46,981 bases of DNA from an uncultured Clostridia bacterium (GTDB lineage: Bacteria; Bacillota; Clostridia; Christensenellales; UBA1242): NCBI GenBank assembly GCA_944360075.1, contig CALVTE010000008.1, forward strand, positions 1 to 46,981. Reading direction: 5' to 3'. The notes beneath the pieces were generated by a model. That model worked only from the letters and a program-made list of their open reading frames with translations, was not told the origin of the DNA and ran no database searches. This document shows positions 16,031 through 23,866 of the stretch, piece after piece. How positions within the stretch are numbered: the first letter of the stretch is position 1; every line of letters starts with the position of its first letter. The translations under genes and the position numbers were made by a program.

Positions 16031-18655
16031 ATGGATTTTTACAAAAAGTCAGTTGAGCAGTGCCTTAAAGAAACTTCGTCTTGCGCAAATGGATTGTCGC
16101 AAGAAGAGGCAAAGCGCAGAGAAAAAGATGTTTTGCACGATGAATTTTTTGATGAAAAAAGGGGAATTGTCAGCAAGTTTTTCGCCCAATTTTTTGACCT
16201 TATGATTATCATTTTGCTGCTGGCTTCTCTTGTTTCAATCGTCATTGGCTTGGTTCAAAAAACCAGCGAAGAAATCATAGACGGAGTTGCAATTTTGGCC
16301 ATTGTGGTTATGAACGCTATCTTTGGCGTGGTGCAAGAGCATAAGGCGGAGAAATCGCTGCAAGCTCTCAAAAAATTGACCGAACAAGAAGCGTTTGTCT
16401 ATCGAGATGGCGCTTTGAAAAAGATTTCTTCTTCTCAGCTTGTCATTGGCGACATAATTTCGCTGGAAGCAGGTTCTATTTTGCCCGCCGACTGTCGATT
16501 GATCGAAAGCTTTGAGGTAAAAATTGACGAGTCTTCTTTGACGGGAGAAAGCCAGTCGGTTGAAAAAGATGCCCGTTTTGTTGCCAGCCACTCGCTGCCA
16601 ATCGCCGAGCAAAAAAATATGGTTTTCAAAGGCACAAACGTGACTTACGGTCGGGGCAAAGCTTGCGTTGTTGCCCTTGGCTTAGACACCGAGTTTGGCA
16701 AAATTGCCAAAGGAGTGAAAGAAAATTCAAAGGAGTTGACTCCTCTTCAAAAAAGCATAAAAGACGTGGCAAAAATTTTGACTTTTTTGGTGCTTGCCAT
16801 TGCTTTTGTCACTTTTGTGATTGAAATTTGCATTTCTCCAGCCAACATCATGGAAGCATTTTTGACGGCGGTGGCTATTGCGGTGGCTGCCATCCCCGAA
16901 AGTATGCCGGCCGTTATCACAATCATCATGAGCATGGGCATTGCCAGGCTTGCCAAACAAAAGGCGATTGTCAAACGTATGCACGCAGTGGAAACGCTTG
17001 GCTGCTGTGATGTGATTTGCTCAGACAAAACGGGCACAATCACGCAAAACAAGATGGAAGTGACTGCGCTTTACTATGATGGCGAGCTGCATTTTCAAAA
17101 ATACAAACCTGGCAAAAGTTTTGAAAATCTTTGCCAGCAAATGATGCTTTGCAACAACACAACATTTTCAAAAGGTCAATTTTTGGGAGATCCCACAGAA
17201 GTTGCTTTGTCAAACTTTTGTCGAAAGCAAGGGCTTAAAAAAGAAGAGCTTGAAAAAATTTTTGTCAGAACAAAAGAAAAGCCTTTTGACAGCAACAGAA
17301 AACTTATGTCAGTTTCCTTCAAAAGTGGGCAGCAAGAATTTATGGTCACAAAAGGGGCGGTTGACTTTTTGATTGAAAAATGTTCTTCTGCCATTGTAGA
17401 CGGAAAAATTTATCCTCTCAGCGACAAAACAAAAAGGCAGATTTTCAAAGCAAACGAACAGATGTCAAAAAAAGCGCTCAGAGTTTTGGGTTTTGCTGTG
17501 AAAGAGACAAATGGCGGGGCTTTGGAAGAGGAGGGCTTGACTTTTGTTGGGCTAGTTGGCATGATTGACCCACCTAGAAAAGAAATTGCCCAAGCCGTCA
17601 AAAAGTGCAAAAGGGCTGGCATGCGAGCGGTCATGATTACTGGCGACCATAAAAATACCGCACTTGCCATTGCAAAAGAAATTGGTCTTGCCAGCAATGA
17701 AGACCAAGTTTTGTGCGGAGCTGAGCTTGACCAGATGAGCGATGAAGAACTTGGACAGAAGATTGAAGGCGTGGCAGTTTTTGCTCGAGTCAGCCCGCAA
17801 AACAAAGTTCGCATTGTGCAAGCGCTTAAAGAAAAAGGGCATATAGTGGCCATGACGGGCGACGGTGTGAATGACGGACCCAGCTTGAAAAAAGCAAACA
17901 TTGGCATAGGCATGGGCAAAAGTGGCACAGATGTTGCAAAAGAAGTGTCTGACATCATCATAGCAGACGATAATTTCGCCACCATCATAGTTGCTGTTGA
18001 AGAGGGCAGAAAGATATACCAAAACATTCAAAAAACGGTCAAATTTTTGTTTTCTGCAAACATGGCCGAGCTTTTATCTCTTTTTATCGTAACGATTATT
18101 TTTCCGCAATACACCTTTTTGCTGCCTGTGCAAATTTTGTTTGTCAACCTTATCACCGATTCTCTTCCAGCCGTTGCTCTTGGTGTTGAAAATCCCGAGA
18201 AAGACCTTATGGCGCAAAAGCCCAGAAATTCAAAAAAAGGGCTCTTTGCAGACGGCAACGGCATCTCAATTGTGATTTTGGGCTTGATTCAAACCTTGCT
18301 TGTTGTGATTTCTTATGTTATCGGGCTTTATGTTTACGGGCAATACACAGCCACAACCATGGCTTTTTACACCCTGAACATGATTCAAATGTTCTATCTT
18401 GCCTCCATGCGCACCAACCAACCGTTTTACAGGTCAAAACCTTTCAAAAACAAATTTTTCATTTTGGCGGTATCGTTTTGTTTTGCCCTAGTTGCGCTGT
18501 TTGCCCTGACACCGCTGCACACACTCTTTGGTCTTGAAACGCTCTCCTTGCAAGCTTGGATTGTTATTTTTGCTCTTTGTTTTGCCATGCTTGCGATAAG
18601 CGAGCTCTACAAATTTTGCGAAAAGAAAATTTTAGAAAACAAACAAAGAAAATAG
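16031..18655 (+). CDS. P-type calcium-transporting ATPase
   Basis: The 874-residue P2-type ATPase has an N-terminal actuator motif TGES, the phosphorylated Asp in SDKTGTIT (about D332), the GDGVND hinge, and ten predicted helices with C-terminal helices typical of SERCA/PMR1 pumps. The M4 site reads AIPESMP where most calcium pumps have PEGLP, and the hinge reads GDGVNDGPSLKKA instead of GDGVNDAPALKKA. M6 has NLITDSLPA, retaining the Asn and Asp that bind calcium in this family. It most likely exports Ca2+ (or Mn2+) from the cytoplasm. AAAGGAG precedes the ATG. Confidence 0.92.
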   Translation: MDFYKKSVEQCLKETSSCANGLSQEEAKRREKDVLHDEFFDEKRGIVSKFFAQFFDLMIIILLLASLVSIVIGLVQKTSEEIIDGVAILAIVVMNAIFGVVQEHKAEKSLQALKKLTEQEAFVYRDGALKKISSSQLVIGDIISLEAGSILPADCRLIESFEVKIDESSLTGESQSVEKDARFVASHSLPIAEQKNMVFKGTNVTYGRGKACVVALGLDTEFGKIAKGVKENSKELTPLQKSIKDVAKILTFLVLAIAFVTFVIEICISPANIMEAFLTAVAIAVAAIPESMPAVITIIMSMGIARLAKQKAIVKRMHAVETLGCCDVICSDKTGTITQNKMEVTALYYDGELHFQKYKPGKSFENLCQQMMLCNNTTFSKGQFLGDPTEVALSNFCRKQGLKKEELEKIFVRTKEKPFDSNRKLMSVSFKSGQQEFMVTKGAVDFLIEKCSSAIVDGKIYPLSDKTKRQIFKANEQMSKKALRVLGFAVKETNGGALEEEGLTFVGLVGMIDPPRKEIAQAVKKCKRAGMRAVMITGDHKNTALAIAKEIGLASNEDQVLCGAELDQMSDEELGQKIEGVAVFARVSPQNKVRIVQALKEKGHIVAMTGDGVNDGPSLKKANIGIGMGKSGTDVAKEVSDIIIADDNFATIIVAVEEGRKIYQNIQKTVKFLFSANMAELLSLFIVTIIFPQYTFLLPVQILFVNLITDSLPAVALGVENPEKDLMAQKPRNSKKGLFADGNGISIVILGLIQTLLVVISYVIGLYVYGQYTATTMAFYTLNMIQMFYLASMRTNQPFYRSKPFKNKFFILAVSFCFALVALFALTPLHTLFGLETLSLQAWIVIFALCFAMLAISELYKFCEKKILENKQRK

Positions 18656-18673
18656 GCTTTGGCCTATTTTTTT
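18651..18673 (+). terminator. Terminator of the uppP-ATPase unit
   Basis: A 7-bp stem AATAGGC / GCCTATT with loop TTTG is followed by a T-run. The ATPase stop codon lies inside the stem. Confidence 0.8.
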
Positions 18674-18728
18674 GCTGTAATGACAAAATTTTGCCTGCAA
18701 AATATTTTATTAAATCAAATTTTTATGA

Positions 18729-18740
18729 TAAAATATATTC
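18729..18740 (+). promoter_or_regulatory. Extended -10 of leaderless holB
   Basis: TGATAAAAT provides an extended -10 (TAAAAT at 18729-18734) followed by exactly 6 nt and the ATG at 18741. No ribosome-binding site is present. Confidence 0.5.
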
Positions 18741-19682
18741 ATGGAAATTTTTGACATAATCATGCAAAGCCAAGATTTTGACTATTTTGCAAAAAGCAGC
18801 GCGCCAGCTCAATCGATCATGCTTATCTGCAAAGACGAGGAGTTTTGCCTTGAATTTGCAAAGCTTCTTGCTGTGCTGATTTTGGATGGCAAAATTGACA
18901 AAAACAGTCAAAACTATCAAAAGGTTATGCTTGGCGCTCATCCTGACGTCAAATATTATCCAACAAAAAATCAACTTTTGGTTGCCGATAGTCAAGAAAT
19001 TGTTGCTGAAAGTTTTGTTAAACCAATTTTTTCTTCGCGCAAGATTTTTGTGATAAAAAATATTGACAATTCAACAGAGAGCGCACAAAACAAACTGCTC
19101 AAAACTTTGGAAGAGCCTTCAAAAGATGTTTTTATGATTTTAACCTGTTCAAATCCAAACTTGGTTTTGCCAACAATAAAATCTCGTTGCGTCAAAAAAG
19201 AGTTGGCAAAAGTGGACGATGAGCAAATTTTGAAACTGCTTGGGCAAAGCGAAAATGCCGCGATTGCAACCGCTGTTGCTGATGGTGGAGTGGGCTTGGC
19301 TCAAAGACTGGCTGCCAAGCCAGAACTGTCAGAGATTGCCACTATTGCAGTTCAGGTGCTGACGCAAATGACTTCCAGCAAACAGATTCTTGACTTTTCA
19401 AAAAAAATTCAAAAGCATTCAAAAGATTTCTCTCTTTTTGTCAAGTGCTTGTCTGTTGCTGTTGAGTCCATGCTGCAAATCAAAGCCGGCGTGAAGCCAA
19501 AATTTGAGATTTTTAAAGAGCAGCTAAGCGCCAAAGCTGAGGAGTATACCATTCGAGCGCTTTGCAAAATTGATGAAAAAATTTGTCAGCTTGAAAAGGA
19601 ATTGTCTTACAACGTCAATCCAACTTTTGCCATAGAAAATTTGTTGTTGAATATTTTGGAGGTTAAATATATATGCAAATAG
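18741..19682 (+). CDS. holB: DNA polymerase III delta' subunit
   Basis: The 313-residue clamp-loader subunit resembles HolB in the central block: NSTESAQNKLLKTLEEPSKDVFMILTCSN...LPTIKSRC (the LLKxLEEP and TIxSRC signatures). The P-loop and the zinc-binding Cys cluster found in many delta' proteins are not evident; the corresponding place reads LICKDEEFC. The C-terminal collar domain is helical. It overlaps ricT by 10 nt, and the order holB-ricT-trmN6 matches Bacillus holB-yaaT-yabB (yabA absent). The start is not preceded by a ribosome-binding site but by a -10 box. Confidence 0.9.
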   Translation: MEIFDIIMQSQDFDYFAKSSAPAQSIMLICKDEEFCLEFAKLLAVLILDGKIDKNSQNYQKVMLGAHPDVKYYPTKNQLLVADSQEIVAESFVKPIFSSRKIFVIKNIDNSTESAQNKLLKTLEEPSKDVFMILTCSNPNLVLPTIKSRCVKKELAKVDDEQILKLLGQSENAAIATAVADGGVGLAQRLAAKPELSEIATIAVQVLTQMTSSKQILDFSKKIQKHSKDFSLFVKCLSVAVESMLQIKAGVKPKFEIFKEQLSAKAEEYTIRALCKIDEKICQLEKELSYNVNPTFAIENLLLNILEVKYICK

Positions 19683-20491
19683 AAGTTGTTAGCGCAAGGT
19701 TTTATAAGGGGACAAACGATTACTATTTTTCGCCAAACGGGCTGGAACTTAAAAATGGCGACAAAGTGATTGTTGACACCGAAAAAGGCAAAGACCTTGT
19801 GACTATTGTGGGAGAGAGCAAACTAATCGATGTCTCAACGCTTGTCGAGCCGCTTAAAAATGTGCTTAAAAAGGCAAGCGAAAAAGAGGAGCAGATGGCA
19901 AAAGAAAGTCAGCAAAAAGCGGCTGGTTTGCTTCCCGAAATAAGAGAATTGGTCAAAAAAGAAAATCTTGACATGAAGATTGTTTCAGTTGAAAGCAATT
20001 ATAATTTTTCGCGCCTTATTGTCAATTTTGTTTCTGAAAACAGGGTGGATTTTAGAGATTTGGTCAAAAAAATGGCGGAAAAATATAAAAACCGAATCGA
20101 ACTTCGCCAGATTGGTGCGCGTGATGCCACAAGATTGCAAGCTTGCCTTGGCGTTTGCGGCAAACAGACTTGTTGCAGCCAGGGAATAAAATTCAACGAC
20201 CACATCAGCATAAAAATGGCAAAAAACCAATCTTTAAGCCTTAATCCCAACAGCATAAGCGGCCTTTGTGGAAAATTGCTATGCTGCCTTGCCTATGAAA
20301 ACCAGTATTACGCCGAAACGCTTAAAGAGCTTCCAAAAATTGGCAGTTTTGTCAAAACTCCTGACGGCGAAGGAAAAGTGGTCTATCTTGACCTTATCAA
20401 GAAAAAAGTTTCTGTCAAATTTCAAAACGAGCAGTCCACCGAAATCAAAACTTATGACAGCGGACTGATAAAATTTAAAAGGGAACAGTAG
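19673..20491 (+). CDS. ricT: PSP1-domain protein RicT (YaaT)
   Basis: The 272-residue PSP1 homologue has a conserved core DARDATRL-like block (RQIGARDATRLQACLGVCGKQTCC) and a second cysteine cluster SGLCGKLLCCLAYE. In Bacillus, RicT with RicA and RicF forms an Fe-S-containing complex that directs RNase Y cleavage and accelerates the phosphorelay to Spo0A. The cysteines seen here fit cluster binding. Its start lies inside the end of holB and its stop overlaps the trmN6 GTG by one base, so all three are translationally coupled. Confidence 0.93.
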   Translation: MQIEVVSARFYKGTNDYYFSPNGLELKNGDKVIVDTEKGKDLVTIVGESKLIDVSTLVEPLKNVLKKASEKEEQMAKESQQKAAGLLPEIRELVKKENLDMKIVSVESNYNFSRLIVNFVSENRVDFRDLVKKMAEKYKNRIELRQIGARDATRLQACLGVCGKQTCCSQGIKFNDHISIKMAKNQSLSLNPNSISGLCGKLLCCLAYENQYYAETLKELPKIGSFVKTPDGEGKVVYLDLIKKKVSVKFQNEQSTEIKTYDSGLIKFKREQ

Positions 20492-21201
20492 TGCAAAGAG
20501 AAGAGGATTTGCAGTGTCAAGGATTGAAAATAGTGCAGGATGACCAGCTTTACACCTTCACGTCTGACTCGGTGGTGCTTGCAAATTTTGTGGACATAAA
20601 AAAGAATCAAAGTGCGGTGGAAATCGGTTCGGGCAGCGGAGTGATTTCTATTTTGCTTTCAGCCAAAACAGACGTAAAAAAGATTTTTGCTTTTGAAATT
20701 CAAAAACAAATGGCTGACCTTGCCAGCCAAAACATAAAGCTCAACGGTCTCGAAGAAAAAATTGAACTGTTTTGCGATGATATTGCAAATTTTTCAAAAT
20801 ATCTCAAAAATGGCAGCGCCGATGTTGTGTTTTCAAATCCGCCTTATATGAACAGTTCGTTTGCTTGCAAAAACAGCGTCAAATCAATCGCTCGTCACGA
20901 CAAAGCACTTCCGCCCCAAAAGCTTTGCTCTTGCGCGTCAAAACTTTTAAAAAGTGGCGGCAAGTTTTTTCTCTGTTATGCACCCAGCAGACTAAGCGAA
21001 ATTTTTGCCTGCATGAGCAAAAACAAGATTGAGCCGAAAAGAATGTTTTTCACTCAAAATCAAAAAGGAGAAATAAAGCTGTGCTTTATTGAGGGAGTGA
21101 AGGATGCAAAAGTAGGTTTGAAAGTGCTGCCAAGTTTGACTGTGAATGACGCTGACGGAAAATATCTTGAAGCTCTGCATACAAAATATTTTAAAGCCTG
21201 A
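20491..21201 (+). CDS. tRNA1(Val) adenine-N6 methyltransferase family
   Basis: The 236-residue class I SAM-dependent methyltransferase has a motif I EIGSGSGVISILLS and a NPPY catalytic motif (VVFSNPPYM), as in YfiC/TrmN6 and Bacillus YabB, which methylate A37 of a tRNA. The GTG start overlaps the ricT stop codon by one base. The closest match by position is YabB. Confidence 0.88.
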   Translation: MQREEDLQCQGLKIVQDDQLYTFTSDSVVLANFVDIKKNQSAVEIGSGSGVISILLSAKTDVKKIFAFEIQKQMADLASQNIKLNGLEEKIELFCDDIANFSKYLKNGSADVVFSNPPYMNSSFACKNSVKSIARHDKALPPQKLCSCASKLLKSGGKFFLCYAPSRLSEIFACMSKNKIEPKRMFFTQNQKGEIKLCFIEGVKDAKVGLKVLPSLTVNDADGKYLEALHTKYFKA

Positions 21202-21220
21202 AAAAGGCTTTTTATTTTTT
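21193..21220 (+). terminator. Terminator of holB-ricT-trmN6
   Basis: AAAGCC / GGCTTT stem with a 7-nt loop containing the stop codon, then a long T-run. Confidence 0.75.
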
Positions 21221-21266
21221 TTTTGTAAAATTATGTAAAAAATATTAAAATTTTGTAAAAAATGTT

Positions 21267-21294
21267 TTGAGATAAAATCGCGTTGTGATATAAT
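21267..21294 (+). promoter_or_regulatory. Promoter of the second Spo0A-C-like gene
   Basis: TTGAGA (21267-21272) and TATAAT (21289-21294) are separated by 16 bp, the same layout as the promoter at 1567. The upstream TTGTAAAAAATGTTTTGA (21253-21270) is nearly identical to 1554-1570. Confidence 0.7.
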
Positions 21295-21320
21295 CTACCT
21301 TGCATTTACAAGGAGAAAGC

Positions 21321-21695
21321 ATGAAAAAGACTATTGGCAATTTTGAGTTTTTGACGTCACTTTTGATAAGCATGGGCATAACGCCTGACAAAAAAGGTTT
21401 TGCATATTTGCGCGAGGCCATTATTCTTGTGGCGCTTGACCCAAGCTATTTGCAGTCTGTGACAAAAAGGCTCTATGTTGACCTTGCAGATATCTTTTTC
21501 GTCAAGCCGCAGGATGTGGAGCGGTGCATTCGATTTGCAATCGGCATTTCGTATAGCAGCGGCGGATTGCTTGAAATCAACAATCTTTATGGCAACGTTG
21601 TTTACAAAAACGATTACAGACCAAGCAACAGTGAATTTATCGGCGTGGTTGCAGACAAAATTTCACCTTATGTCAAAAGCGCGAGTTTGGCATAA
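21321..21695 (+). CDS. Standalone Spo0A C-terminal-domain protein
   Basis: The 124 residues correspond almost entirely to the Spo0A effector domain: GITPDKKGFAYLREAIILV, LYVDLADIFFVKPQDVERCIRFAIG (recognition helix) and RPSNSEFIGVVADKI, which is very close to the family's PTNSEFIALIADKI. There is no receiver domain. It is a closer match to Spo0A than the protein at 1617. AAGGAG precedes the ATG by 5 nt. It may bind 0A-like boxes constitutively or compete with the true Spo0A; both are inference. Confidence 0.85.
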   Translation: MKKTIGNFEFLTSLLISMGITPDKKGFAYLREAIILVALDPSYLQSVTKRLYVDLADIFFVKPQDVERCIRFAIGISYSSGGLLEINNLYGNVVYKNDYRPSNSEFIGVVADKISPYVKSASLA

Positions 21696-21719
21696 TTTTT
21701 TTGTTTCCATTTGATTTGC

Positions 21720-21748
21720 TTGAATATTTTTTGCCTTTATGGTATATT
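21720..21748 (+). promoter_or_regulatory. Promoter of the SecB-like gene and rnhB
   Basis: TTGAAT (21720-21725) and TATATT (21743-21748) are separated by 17 bp. Confidence 0.65.
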
Positions 21749-21769
21749 AACTTATGAAAGGAGTTTATC

Positions 21770-22165
21770 ATGGCAAATGTTATAAGAAATATGAATTTTA
21801 AACCAATTATTGAAAAAATTGAATACAACAGAGAGCGCGAGCCTCAACCAAACGACAAAATAAACATGAGAGTTTGGGATGAAATGAAGGTTGAAAGATT
21901 GCGTTCTGATGCAGTCAAAGTGATTTTGCAACGAAATGTTGAACCAGAGCCTAACACCATCTTTTCAATCAAAGTGGCTTTGGGTGTGGAGTGCTTAATC
22001 AACACTTCTGAATACGAAAAACTTGAAGATGATGTAGAATTTTTCAAAAACTCTCAAATTTCAAGAGTGCTTGCAAGCACAGTCTCTTGCATAATTTCAC
22101 AGCTTACTCTTCACTCACAAATCGGGGCTATGGTGACAGCGCCTGTTGTGCAATTTCCACAGTAA
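21770..22165 (+). CDS. SecB-like chaperone-fold protein (tentative)
   Basis: The 131-residue protein has the strand pattern of SecB/SecB-like proteins: a beta-rich middle (TIFSIKVALGVECLI), a long C-terminal helix (QISRVLASTVSCIISQLTLHSQIG) and a closing AMVTAPVVQFP strand similar to the SecB ending 'xxG.PPlxLPPinF'. SecB-like proteins bind unfolded clients or serve toxin-antitoxin systems; there is no adjacent toxin. AAAGGAG precedes the ATG. It ends 2 nt before the rnhB start, which suggests coupling. Remote similarity only. Confidence 0.45.
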   Translation: MANVIRNMNFKPIIEKIEYNREREPQPNDKINMRVWDEMKVERLRSDAVKVILQRNVEPEPNTIFSIKVALGVECLINTSEYEKLEDDVEFFKNSQISRVLASTVSCIISQLTLHSQIGAMVTAPVVQFPQ

Positions 22166-22167
22166 GC

Positions 22168-22755
22168 ATGCTTGACTTTGAAAAAGATTTTAAAGAAAGC
22201 TTGATTGCAGGCATTGACGAAGCTGGAAGGGGGCCGCTGGCAGGCCCTCTTGTTTGTGCGTGCGTGATTATGCCAAAAACAGATTTAATTGAAGGGATAA
22301 ACGACAGCAAAAAGCTTTCTCCAAAAAAACGTGAGGAGTTGTTTGAGCAAATCCTTCAAACGGCGCTTGCCTATTCAATTATTGAAATTGACGAAAAGAC
22401 GATTGACGAGCTTAACATATTAAATGCCACCAAACTTGGCATGAAAAAAGCGCTTGAAGCTTTGGCTGTCAAACCAGAAATTGTTTTCACAGACGCCGTG
22501 CAAATCGAAACTGACCTTCCGCAGAAAAACATCATTCATGGCGACGGGCTTAGTTACAACATTGCCGCGGCTTCAATTTTGGCCAAGGTGCACAGAGACA
22601 GGCTTATGCAAAAACTTTCGCTGCAATATCCGCAGTATCAGTTTGCCCAGCACAAGGGCTATGGAACAAAACTTCATATTGAAAAATTGAAGGAGTTTGG
22701 CCCATGTCCGCTGCACCGAAAAAGTTTTCTGAAAAATTTTCAAAAATTTTTTTAA
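22168..22755 (+). CDS. rnhB: Ribonuclease HII
   Basis: The 195-residue enzyme removes ribonucleotides from DNA and degrades RNA-DNA hybrids. AGIDEAGRGPLAGPLV contains the first catalytic Asp-Glu pair, SKKLS follows, TDAVQ carries the third acidic residue, and AAASILAKVHRDRLM the fourth. The last helix KGYGTKLH...LGPCPLHRKSF-like segment is complete. I place the start at ATG 22168, 2 nt after the upstream stop; it has no ribosome-binding site, so translation is probably coupled. A longer frame to 22087 would lie inside the upstream gene. Confidence 0.94.
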   Translation: MLDFEKDFKESLIAGIDEAGRGPLAGPLVCACVIMPKTDLIEGINDSKKLSPKKREELFEQILQTALAYSIIEIDEKTIDELNILNATKLGMKKALEALAVKPEIVFTDAVQIETDLPQKNIIHGDGLSYNIAAASILAKVHRDRLMQKLSLQYPQYQFAQHKGYGTKLHIEKLKEFGPCPLHRKSFLKNFQKFF

Positions 22756-22762
22756 AAAGGGG

Positions 22763-22793
22763 TTGACTCTCCAGTTTACTGTAGTGTTATACT
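22763..22793 (+). promoter_or_regulatory. MerR-type promoter with dyad operator
   Basis: TTGACT (22763-22768) and TATACT (22788-22793) are separated by 19 bp, the overlong spacer typical of MerR-controlled promoters. The spacer holds a dyad centred at 22776/22777: CAGT-TT-ACTG, with 8 of 10 positions symmetrical over ACTCTCCAGT / ACTGTAGTGT. This implies autoregulation by the following gene. Confidence 0.75.
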
Positions 22794-22811
22794 GCTGGCG
22801 GAGGTGGAAAA

Positions 22812-23774
22812 ATGAACACAAATTTCAAAATCGGCAAGGTGGCAGAAATTTGCCAAATGCCAATCAAAACAATCAGGTTTTACGAAGAAAGGGGGCTTGT
22901 AAAACCGGAGAGAGACGAGCAGAGTGGCTACAGATTTTTTACCGATAAGCAAATTGAAAGGTTGTTTTTCGTCAAATCTTTAAGAAAACAGGGTTTTTCG
23001 CTTGAAGAAATCAAAAATCTAGACGAAAAAACAGCAGAAGAAAAAATTGCGCAGCTGAAAGGCGAAATGCATAAGCTGCAAGAAAAGGTCAATCTTTGTC
23101 GTTTGCTTGCAAGCAAAGAAAGAAAATATTTCTCTTTCTTTATCGACGATCCTCAAGTGATCGGAAAGTGGAGTGCTGAAAAGGTTGCAGAAAATTGGCC
23201 TGTCAAAGAACTTTACTTTTTGCCGGGCGGAGAAGGCTACTGGATTTTCTCACGCTGGAACAAAGGCAAAATTTTGCTGTATAACAACAGCGTCTTAAAT
23301 TACCGCGTTGAAAAGAACAAACTTTTTGTTGAAAGCGAAGAGGAAAAGGACGGCATCAAAGCGGAATTTGACAGAGTTGACAATAAAAACTATACCGCGC
23401 AGCAAATAGCAAAAAAAGATGACGTAAACCTGCCTTTTGAAGCCGATAAAAAAATGGTGGGCTTTTGGAAGACGGTCGGACTTGTCGAGACAAAAGATGT
23501 TGACAATTTTGATGAGAACAAGATTAACAAAACTTCGCTGTTTCTTAAAAATCTGTATATCGCTCCAGACGGCAAAGCAGTTTGGTGCAGCGAAGGAGGG
23601 GTGTATAATCTGCTTTGGACAAAAGGTGCAATCATCGACAAAAACCAAAAACTTGTCATGCAAACAAAACTGGTGACAAAGCAAGGAAAAGAAATGCTGC
23701 TTATGCAGTGGAAAAGCGGCGACTATGTCTTTGGCGGTTTTGTCAGGTGCTGGTATCTTTTTGAAAAAATGTAA
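22812..23774 (+). CDS. MerR-family regulator with tandem lipocalin-like sensor domain
   Basis: The 320-residue protein starts with a standard MerR HTH (FKIGKVAEICQMPIKTIRFYEERGLVKPER...GYRFFTDKQ) and a coiled-coil dimerisation helix to about residue 105. The remaining ~210 residues are two related beta-rich repeats, each beginning with a GxW motif (VIGKW near residue 117; MVGFW near 217) and containing 'LYxxPxGxxxW' and 'WxKGxIl' segments, which look like lipocalin/META-style barrels. The ligand is not known. GGAGG precedes the ATG. Rubrerythrin follows 92 nt downstream. Confidence 0.85.
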   Translation: MNTNFKIGKVAEICQMPIKTIRFYEERGLVKPERDEQSGYRFFTDKQIERLFFVKSLRKQGFSLEEIKNLDEKTAEEKIAQLKGEMHKLQEKVNLCRLLASKERKYFSFFIDDPQVIGKWSAEKVAENWPVKELYFLPGGEGYWIFSRWNKGKILLYNNSVLNYRVEKNKLFVESEEEKDGIKAEFDRVDNKNYTAQQIAKKDDVNLPFEADKKMVGFWKTVGLVETKDVDNFDENKINKTSLFLKNLYIAPDGKAVWCSEGGVYNLLWTKGAIIDKNQKLVMQTKLVTKQGKEMLLMQWKSGDYVFGGFVRCWYLFEKM

Positions 23775-23847
23775 AAGGCATTAAAAAACTGCTTTTTGCG
23801 CAATTTTATCAAAAAAATGTTTAAAAAACTGCTTCTTTGCAATAATT

Positions 23848-23866
23848 TTGCAAGGAGGCATTTTTT
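23848..23866 (+). promoter_or_regulatory. Symmetrical TTGCAA box over rubrerythrin ribosome-binding site
   Basis: TTGCAA (23837-23842) and TTGCAA (23848-23853) are each palindromic and lie 5 nt apart, and the second abuts the AAGGAGG ribosome-binding site. This could be an operator; no such family is proven. Confidence 0.3.
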
